Below, piece after piece: positions 56,365 through 64,000 of a DNA stretch of 64,000 nt (position 1 is its first letter; each line of letters begins with the position of its first letter). A program made the position numbers and the translations under genes. The stretch comes from Rosa chinensis (Eukaryota > Streptophyta > Magnoliopsida > Rosales > Rosaceae). The DNA is taken from contig NC_037092.1 of the NCBI RefSeq assembly GCF_002994745.2, positions 71,647,823 through 71,711,822 of the forward strand, in the 5' to 3' direction. The notes under the pieces were generated by a model. That model ran no database searches, was not told the DNA's origin, and saw only the letters and a list, made by a program, of their open reading frames with translations.

Positions 56365-58462
56365 TGATACGCTAAAAACAAGCGCTCAACTTAACCCTGC
56401 AAGATGTAGTCGTTAGCAATATAGAGTAAGCAAGGATCGTTCGATGCCAAGGATTGAGGGTAACCAATTAATCACAAAGAAAAATAAACTAAGCTAAACT
56501 AACAAAGAACACAAAACAAAGAAACTAACTAAAAGAAAGGAAAACAAACGTAGAATAGGGAAAAGGAGAGAGGAAGCAACGAAATAAAAGAAGAAAGGAA
56601 AAAATAAATGTTTTGGGGGTTTTTAAGTTTTACGAAAATTAAAGGAAAACAAAGAAAGCAATTTCGAATTTTAAGTTGAAAAACAATATGGAGAAGACGT
56701 TAGAGACTCGGAAATCCACCACCAATTACTTTCGAACAATGTTAAGTTAACCTAGTTTCAATTACTAAGGTGTGAACAGAAATCAACCAAGAAACAAGTC
56801 GGAGCAGATCATGTCCCTTATTAATGTTTCCCTAATTACTTAGTCTACGTGAACGCACAATAGCTAAGCCTATCAAACATGCAATCAAGGTATAGAACGC
56901 TATCCTATCAACAACACATATAGTGTCAACATATTTGAAGCATTAAGATCTCATGGAAACGATTGATTATAGAGTTGCAGTCTAGTGTGGAACGCCTACC
57001 TAGCATGCTCTTCTAGTTGTTTAAAACATCAACTTTTGTTCAAAGCCTTGCATACTTGTGGATTAGAAAACAAAACGATTAGGTGAATTATTTTCTAAAC
57101 CTAGCTCCAATTACATGCATAAATCCTATGTTCGCGACCATAAAACATACACATGCAAAAGTTTTCAATCAATCAGAGATAAACAACCAACCCACACCAT
57201 AGATCAAGAAACTAAGTTTAATCAAACATATGTTCTACATAATTGGGGCTTCAAACCTCGCCCCTAACAAAAATAACTAGCCACACATGGTCTTAAATTC
57301 AACAATTAAAAGCATGAGTATTCGATTACAAGAGGATAAAAACCGTAAAGAGCAGAGTATGAGAGCCACGAATTCACTTTTAGGCAGCCTTAGATGCAGG
57401 CAATCCTTCAAGATGGGGCACGGCAGGAGCTTGATGGAGATGGATGGTGATGTGCACGGTTTTTCCTTCTTGAAGACTTGGGAATTTTTGAGACTTTGTG
57501 TGCTAGGGTTAGGAGCAGAAGAGGCGCTGTAGGATGGTGTGTCTCAACGTGTTATACTGCTCTATATATATAGAATACACAGCCCTAGTTTCCTTTCCCA
57601 ATTCTGCTTTGAAAGCCTCTCCTAATTGCTTGAGGATCACTCTACTTGGTGCATAATTAAATGATTTTCAAGCCTTAGTAATCTTCCCAAAATCTTGAGG
57701 AATCATTCTAGGACTCTCCTTCATGTTTGCAGCAGCAATAACCTTCCAAAAATGCCCCCAAAATTCGTCCACAAAAGATTTCTGCCAAACAGTCCTGTTT
57801 CGACTAGGTTTCGATTTCTTACTCTGAAGCTTCCTTCTTGGACAAGGAACGACTTCGTCTTGACAAGTTTCTGGATGGTTCTTGACTCCCACGTGTTCTA
57901 TGACATCATATCATCTAGAATGATCGATAACCTTCTGGAAAAACTCCAAGAAAATCGCCGGAAAAGATCTCTCAAAAAGCTTCGTGAAAAGCTGACAGTT
58001 TCTGCCTTATCGGGAAGCATACTTCGACTTTGATTTCCTACTGCCTCGTTGATGATTTTGACCTGTTCTTTGGCTGTAGTTGAAGTATAACATCATGTCT
58101 TCAAGGATCGCTGGTCCTTTCCTCAAATGTGAAGCTGGAATGATGCAATAATTTCTCCTCAAAACCGTTCCCAGAAAGCTGATTCTGAAACTGCAGTTTT
58201 CTGCTTTGCAGCAACTGTTTTGCACAATGAATTCCGTGGACTTTCCTTGTAATTTCTGGCCAAATGGTTGATCAAACTTGGTCCTCTGCATCAGTACTTC
58301 ATGTTTCATGGCTTCGTTGCTCCCTTTCAGCTCTTATTTCTCTTGAATCACTTCACGAACTACCTAAAAAGAAAACAAAGTTAAAACTGACTTTTTAAAG
58401 GAAATAGCTAAGAAAAGTGTAAGGGATTTCACACTATATTCGTCGCATTTATGCTCCTATCA
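56365..58462 (-). repeat. 5' LTR of the Ty3-type element, 2098 bp
   Basis: Same sequence as 45442-47538 with one additional G. TATATATA at 57558-57565. Open frames in it are duplicates of those in the other LTR. Confidence 0.95.
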
Positions 58463-59838
58463 AGTGATAGGAGACCTTACTGGACTCCGGTGACCAGTGG
58501 TCGGCTACGGACTCCGGTGACTGGACTCCGGCGACCGGTGAAGGAAATTCTGAATCAGGCTACCGGACTGGTGACCGGATTCCGGCGTCTGATTTTACTA
58601 CCCCTCAATAATACCCAGTAATCATATTATTGTTCCCCAATAAATATGTTATTGCCCCCCAATAAACATGTTATTGCCCCCCAATAACAAGTTTATTAGG
58701 GATCAATATTTAGTGAAAAATGAAGATGTTTTTAATTTTGAAATTTTTAATAGGTTTATCCAAATAAATAATCTTATTACTGCCCCCCAATAATCTTATT
58801 ATTGGCCCATAATAATCTTATTATTGCCCAAGAAATATTTTATTGCCCCTCAATAATCTTTTTACTGCCCTCCAATAATCTCATTATTATCTTCCAATAA
58901 TCATTTCCACACATTTAATCAAACACCTTCTGTGCATTACCCAACTCGCCAATTTCGCAATAACCATTCTGCCCATTCATCAATTGGCCCAGAAAATGCT
59001 GTGGGTAGCACAAAAAAAAAACCAGAAATTGATTTGGGCACCTAAACACCTCCTTCGTTCCTTCCCAACCTCACAGCTCCCTCGAATTCCAGAAACCCCT
59101 GGGTTCCCTAAGATCAGAACATTCGAATTAAAGAGTCTCCTCATCGTCTTCCGGCCATAGACAGCTAGCCACCGGCTGTGCAGTCTTCAATATCTTCGGC
59201 ATTGCAGATCCTCATCGACCAACACCGATTGCCTGGCTGTCGGTGTTGGAGTCGAAGTCTGTGCTGCACGTCAGCTGATTGAGCCTCGATGCCGGACCGA
59301 TTTGTGGCACGACGATTGCGCAGGAGTTTCTGTCTGAGTTGAAACCGTGCTGCACGACGACTGATTGAGAGCCTCGATGCCTGACCGATTTAAGTGTCTA
59401 TGACGGCTCGTTTCCGGTGGCCTCGGATTCGTCCTCGACGACGTCGCTGGGAGAGGGAGGGAGAGAGAGACTCAGGGAGGAGAGACAGTTTGAGAGGAGA
59501 GAGAGATCGATGAGTTTTAGGTGAATTGATAGGGCAAAATTGTTATTAAACGTTAAATTGGGTAAATGGGATTAAAAAACTCTTGCTGGAGTACGTGGAC
59601 AATTTTTAGGCTAACATTGGGTAAGTGGTCACGGCCCCTAAATGTAATCCTCTCTGTGTGAATGTATAAATATACCTCCAGCTCCGATCTGTCTGATGTT
59701 TCTGATTTTGCTCAAATGCAAGGAACTCCAAAATATTTCTTATTCCAGTCCACAATCTATATTTCCATAATCTCATATCGTACTATAATTTCTTGTAACT
59801 CAAGAAACTGAGAAGGTCCTGTTAGATAGGTTGTTTTC

Positions 59839-61870
59839 ATGGATACCCTTTTTGAGGGATTCAGTTTTGGCCATGGCTCAACTTCAATCACTTCCAATCC
59901 AAATCTTACAAAGGGGCAAAGTAACTCGAGAATCCACCAATACACTTATCCATCCAGCTAACATAGACCATAGAAGTGATTCAAGTACGTCTTTGAGCCC
60001 AGCTTCTGAGGAAGAAACTGATGATGTTGGTTACTCCAGCAGTTCTATTATCAAGTATACATAAGTGATATTATTCTGGATGAAGACCTAGAGGATGAGA
60101 GCTGCATGCTGCAGGACTGTTTGGTACTCCAAGCTGCTAAAAAATCTTTCTATGATGTCCTTCATCCAAAGGATCCTCCTTCATCCACCCAGTCTTCTCT
60201 TGTTGAGTCTTTTTAAGATGCTCTTTTGGTTTCAAATTCACTTTTCAAGATGCAGAGTGAAAGTACTAGAATGGCCTAGAAGCAGGAGGGGTAGGGAGTT
60301 GAATAGGCAACTCATTGGGATTACACTCAAAAACTAAACTGATCACACTATTGCAATAAGAATGTAGTTTCAAGACAATGAGAAATAGAACAAATAAGAA
60401 TCAATGTACCAAGCAAACATACATAATAAGAACCAGAACACAGAAGATGTTTGCGCAGTAAAAATCCCCAAAGTGAGGTAAACAACTGCATGGCCTTAAC
60501 TCTTAAAGGCGAAGTGCTCAAGCACAGACTATATGATAGTAGTCAAATTACAAAGTAGACTTAATTACAACCTCTCAGGTAACTCTAGACTCAGTTACCT
60601 CTAGCTAAACCCATTCTAGCCGGTTGAACTACTTCACCTCAATTTGCTTACTGCCTCTAGTTGCGCTTCACACGTCTCAACTTGTCAATCTTCAATTCTT
60701 AATTGTGCTTGACTCCTAACTGAACTCGTAGGACTTTCAAGACATAAGAATGATATGGATGATGTGTGAAAGATTTCTTGAATCACTAGTTCACTTAGAC
60801 ATGGAAAAAATGAATTAATGATCAAGACACAGCTTTGCCTTATGAAACCAAGAAACTTTTCTATCGTTTAAAGCATAAGAAAAGAAACCTAATGCAGGAC
60901 CTTTATATGCGTCAAGAGTGGACTCCCACTAAAACAATTAGGGTGTGATAAAAACCAATAAAAAAACTTCCATACGAGTTAGTAGGATCTTGCCTTGTGT
61001 TATAAGCCTTGAACTTCAATTCTGATTGTTAAGATCATTCTTCTCAAACACATTCTTAAGCTAGAACTCTCTATTTTTGTATAAAGGGAATGCCAACATA
61101 CAAGTTCCTATACTAACACAAAGTCTTGGAAATCTTGGAAATGTTGGGGAGGCAGACAAGTTCCTTCCAAATGAGAATTTCAATATCATTGACAAAGAGA
61201 GGTACCAATTACTGCCTGTAGTGAACAAGAATTTGGTATCCGAGAAAGAAAGTGATGTATACAACCCAACAAATAGATTAAAGGGAAAGAAGAATCATCA
61301 GAGAGGATGAACACTATCTAGAAAGGAGAAGCAACAAGCAGTCAATTGTTTCTATTGATTAAGGCACTACATACTTGATGAGACTGAATGGAGAACTCAC
61401 CAAGAGATGTTGTTGATCTCAAGTTGATAAAGAATATAAATCCCAACCTTTTCATTCATGGGATTACCAATGGGATATACATTTCACCCTTCTTTGCCAT
61501 AAGGTTCAAAGAGGCACTCTTGCACTACTATGCCCTATTTGATATGTTTGAAGCAACCATTCCTCGTGAAGATAAGCAGCGGATGATGTTCAAGAGAGAA
61601 ATATACGGTAATGACATAATGAATGTCATAGCTTGCAAGGGACTGGAAAGGTTTGAAAGACCTGATACATACAAGAAGTGGCAGATTAGGAATGTGAGGA
61701 CTGGGTTAAAGCAGCTCCCATCGGACCAGGAGCGGCTGAAGAAAGTAAAGAACTTGTCCAAGTTGATGGGTTATCATAAGGATTTTAGAGTTGAAGAAGA
61801 TGGGCATTGGATGCTGCAAGGATGGAAAGGAAGGATCATCGTGGCTCTTTCATTTTGGATACCTGCCTAG
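59839..61870 (+). pseudogene. Truncated GRAS copy with internal insertion and deletion
   Basis: It starts MDTLFEGFSFGHG (compare MDTLLEEF of gene 1), soon meets stops, then carries the LISCL motif as ILDEDLEDESCMLQDCLVLQ (about 60075-60135) and AAKKSFYDVL. After about 60270 homology is lost until about 61080. The GRAS domain resumes only at the PFYRE side (frame 61388-61870: INPNLFIHG..., FAIRFKEALLHYYALFDMFE, RFERPDTYKKWQIRN, GWKGRIIVALSFWIPA). LHRI, VHIID and LHRII are missing. It is the most diverged GRAS copy here, so it is probably an older paralogue. The 160-codon C-terminal frame is still open. Confidence 0.85.
60270..61080. other. Foreign segment inside the GRAS pseudogene
   Basis: Begins near CTAGAAGCAGGAGGGGTAGG and ends near CTCTATTTTTGTATAAAGGG. 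It contains no coding frame and no similarity to the other GRAS copies. It is probably an inserted element, but I could not find clear ends or a duplication. Confidence 0.4.
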
Positions 61871-61929
61871 GTAGAAAATTCTTAAAGGATTACCTAAATA
61901 GACAACTAGACATCTAGTTTATTGAAGAA

Positions 61930-62138
61930 TGTTGACTTTAGCGTGCCTTGTCAAACTATGATTAGTTCTATAGTTGTAATAGGAGAGTTTTCGTACTCTG
62001 AGTTAAAATAGGAATCCTTATACTCCAAGATTATGTACTTAGTAATCCCTATATATAGGACTTCTATTATCAATGAATACACACAACTATTCTCCCAATT
62101 CTCTCTACAATCTCTCTACATTCCAATTTCCTTTAACA
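61930..62138 (+). repeat. 5' LTR of the right-hand copia element
   Basis: TG...CA-bounded segment with a TATA box and a pyrimidine-rich 3' part, immediately followed by the primer site. The left boundary is chosen at TGTTGACTTT; another TGTCAAACTA 29 bases later is possible. Confidence 0.65.
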
Positions 62139-62153
62139 CGTTATTAGCACGAG
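62139..62153 (+). other. Primer binding site, tRNA-Ile half-molecule type
   Basis: CGTTATTAGCACGAG directly follows the LTR. The first 14 bases are the exact complement of the anticodon arm of plant tRNA-Ile(AAU). The same site in the 10757-19081 element differs by one base. Confidence 0.72.
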
Positions 62154-63564
62154 CCCTAGCCCTAGCTTCAAGAAGCCGAAGTCCCCGTTTGCTGCGCACC
62201 TAACTCTGCCAAGTACAGTGCCCCTGTGCCATTTGCTTTTACCTACCTACGCAGCACCTGCATGCCTAGTGTACAAGCCCGCCTGTACACACCTAGGATT
62301 GAAGCTCGACTACAATCCTGCTTTTGGATCGAAAGCATACCAGCAATCTTGCACATCTGCAATCCTACTGTACTTACATTAACATTTGTCAAGCATAATT
62401 AGTTATAATGAGCCATGCTCATGCTACCGCCAGCGGTACCAACTCCCTTCTATGGATTGACCTATGAAAACACAGCCAAGCAGGCTACCGCCTGAGCCCC
62501 CAGATCACCGCTGACGTGCTGCCACGCGCCGCGCCAAGATATCATCAAAAGCTGGGAACTGAAGCATATCAGTCCCACATCGAAAACATGGAAGAGCTCA
62601 GCCTCTTCCCCACCTATAAAAGGCTCTCTCATCTCTCCTCATTAATTACGCATTTACTACTTACCTACTGTTATTCTGTCAACATAAATACATTGACTAA
62701 CTTAGGCATCGGAGAAGAGAAGACCACCCAGCGCGGTCTACCTTTGACGCCCTGTGTATTTTACTTGACAGGTAGCAGAAGTATTGATTACATCACAAGT
62801 AGCGGTCCGCCCATCGGATCATTGTTAACTAAGATTTAGCCACCGCTAAATCTTAGACATTAACAGCTACCATGCAGTCGGGATCGCGAAACTGCCTGCA
62901 ATCCTACTTCAGGATTGATAACAAGTGGCAATCCTAAAAGCCTACATGCCTGCATCAACATATGTGTGTATTGAGAATTTCAAGCTCCAAAATTCATAAG
63001 TAAGTTTTCCCCATTTTTGAAATTTAAATTTTTTATTTTCTTCGGGGACTTACAAAATCCCTTATCCTATATCCCACCTTTCTTATAACGTGGGTTCAAT
63101 TCACAAAAGTGGAACCGTGGGGAGTTCACGCTAAATTACTAACTAAGAGCGTTCGTAAACCACGAACTAAGAGCGTTCGTGAGCATTGAAATATTACGGA
63201 CTAAAAGCGTTCGTGAGCATCAAAATTTGACCATACAAACGTCGTTGTTTTCAATCCAAATCCAAATTTTGGAAATTATCAACAAAGACAGTGGTTATAA
63301 GTCTTTCTCACTAGGCTCATCCAAGTAATTGTGATGTCTTGGAAAGGTTTGAACTGAGAGAACGGTTTTACAAGTGAGCATAACTCCACTAAAATCTCGC
63401 CTTACCTTACTTGGTCATAATCAAATTGGAGTTACTGAAAGGATTGAGTAATTATTACTTGTCTAAGCTTGATTATCATTTTTGGATTAAATTTTGATTT
63501 AGAAACTTTGACGTAATTATTGGCTTTCATTGAAACAAAGTGTCGATTTTGATTCGAACTTTAT

Positions 63565-64000
63565 TCATTCAAGTATGTTTCCTGGATAGCTATAATGCCT
63601 CGTGGATAGTGCTACTACGCACACCATACTTCGAAATAGGCAGTTATTTCTTGAGATGACGCCTACTCGATCTTTAGTGACTATGATGGCAGGGTCATCT
63701 AAATTAATTCATGGTCGGGGACCAGCTTAATTCTTGTTGCCAAATGACACAATCATTAATGTCACTGAAGTTCTCTACGCTCCTAAGGCCGGAAGAACCC
63801 TTTTGAGCTTTAAAGATATAAGAGCCAATGGTTTTTATGTGGAAACACATTGTGAGAATGGACAAGAGTTTATTTGCATCACCTCTAATGACTACGGACA
63901 TAAACGAGTATTAGAGAAACTTATGTGTCGTTCTAGTGGGTTGGTAGGGAAATTGTTAGTCTTGCACAGGTCAGCACAGAGTGGCCTCCAGCCAATGTTG
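63565..64000 (+). pseudogene. Copia protease and GAG-pre-integrase remnant
   Basis: Reading from 63598: LVDSATTHTILRNRQLFLEM is the protease active-site region, but the glycine of D-S-G is missing. GRGPA is followed by a TAA where a glutamine or threonine codon is usual. Then LPNDTIINVTEVLYAPKAG, RTLLSFKDIRANGFYVETH and EFICITSNDYGHKRVLEKL form the GAG-pre-integrase domain with the usual spacing. It continues past the window end. The lost catalytic glycine and in-frame stop show that it is inactive. Confidence 0.85.

Larger units (their letters stand above)
45442..58462 (-). mobile_element. Ty3-type LTR retrotransposon (Athila/Tat-like), very young, 13.0 kb
   Basis: LTRs 45442-47538 and 56365-58462, TGATA...TATCA ends, exact 5-bp duplication AGTGA (45437-45441 and 58463-58467). 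By eye the LTRs differ by a single base in a G run (near 45692 versus 56617), so the insertion is very recent. Minus-strand order: primer site, gag, protease-RT-RNase H-integrase, long non-coding 3' region, polypurine tract. Integrase after RNase H defines Ty3 type. Sequence style and size suggest the Athila/Tat branch. One frameshift interrupts pol. No envelope-like frame is present. Confidence 0.95.
45285..59638. mobile_element. MULE-type element split by a 13 kb retrotransposon
   Basis: The left part 45285-45441 and right part 58468-59638 belong together: ends GGGGAAATGATCATTTACCC and (complement) GGGGCCGTGACCACTTACCC are inverted repeats, flanked by near-identical 9-mers TAAATATAA and TAAATGTAA. 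Without the retroelement the element is about 1.3 kb. The right part carries at least eight CCCCAATAA-type repeats (58600-58870) and CCGGTGACC motifs like the element at 1-1265. A GA-rich block is at 59455-59505. No transposase is present. Confidence 0.82.
61930..64000 (+). mobile_element. Ty1-copia element, 5' part, decayed, running off the window
   Basis: LTR-like 61930-62138 (TGTTGA...TTAACA, with TATATATAGG at 62051-62060), primer site, about 1.4 kb leader/gag remains without a clear frame, then protease and pre-integrase remnants on the plus strand to the end. The leader has three copies of a GAGCGTTCGTGAGCAT-like word (63147-63220). The 3' LTR is outside the window, so target duplication and age cannot be tested. 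Confidence 0.8.

Noticed and set aside
58600..58880. CRISPR-like array or satellite from the regularly recurring CCCCAATAA words
   Set aside because: Spacing is irregular, the words are short, the host is a plant and the interval is inside a transposon.
62516..62839. 107-residue frame as a copia gag start
   Set aside because: It lacks gag motifs; the region is leader-like with scattered stops.

Overview
This is a plant nuclear genome window. The basis is spliced GT-AG genes, plant-only families (GRAS transcription factors, DUF247), plant hAT, Mutator-like (MULE) and PIF-type DNA transposons, and Ty1-copia and Ty3 LTR retrotransposons. It is a eudicot; a Rosaceae source such as rose or strawberry is my guess from the repeat style and is not proven. 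CT/GA and TA microsatellites are frequent.

Layout. 1-9.4 kb: one intact DUF247 gene (1529-2938) among DNA transposons (hAT at 2995-3469, 4131-4923 and 8026-9377; MULE-type at 1-1265, 3575-3773, 5007-5828 and 5899-6676). 9.6-19.1 kb: a nest in which a LINE-like retroposon (9647-10745) had its 3' target duplication split by an old Ty1-copia element (10757-19081), which was itself hit by a PIF/Harbinger-type element (12293-13430). 19-44 kb: the core of the window, a duplicated GRAS cluster. It holds two intact LISCL-type GRAS genes (23789-25849 and 32688-34706), each followed by a wrecked GRAS copy, and a third full-length but broken copy in inverted orientation (41936-43815). Next to the cluster stand a small 79-residue gene of unknown function (37890-38129) and, divergent from it, a five-exon M-phase phosphoprotein 6 (MPP6) gene (38660-40134). 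A second small-gene copy (30755-30982) has a premature stop. 45.3-59.6 kb: a roughly 1.3 kb MULE split by a very young 13.0 kb Ty3-type (Athila-like) element with practically identical 2.1 kb LTRs and a perfect 5-bp target duplication. 59.8-61.9 kb: a fourth broken GRAS copy. 61.9-64 kb: the 5' part of a decayed Ty1-copia element that runs off the window.

How it fits together. Paralogous non-coding sequence shows that GRAS, small gene and the MPP6 promoter form one ancestral block that was duplicated in tandem and partly inverted. One copy (29.4-31.3 kb) has lost its GRAS genes and ends inside the MPP6 promoter. Several small transposons are confirmed by an empty site in the paralogous copy. 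The working genes in the window are probably only DUF247, two GRAS factors, the 79-residue gene and MPP6. The most interesting signals are the tRNA-Ile half-molecule primer sites of the two copia elements (one apparently recording inosine 34), a Pack-MULE carrying an EXO70 fragment, and the GRAS/MPP6 linkage, which I recall also from Arabidopsis At5g59450/At5g59460.
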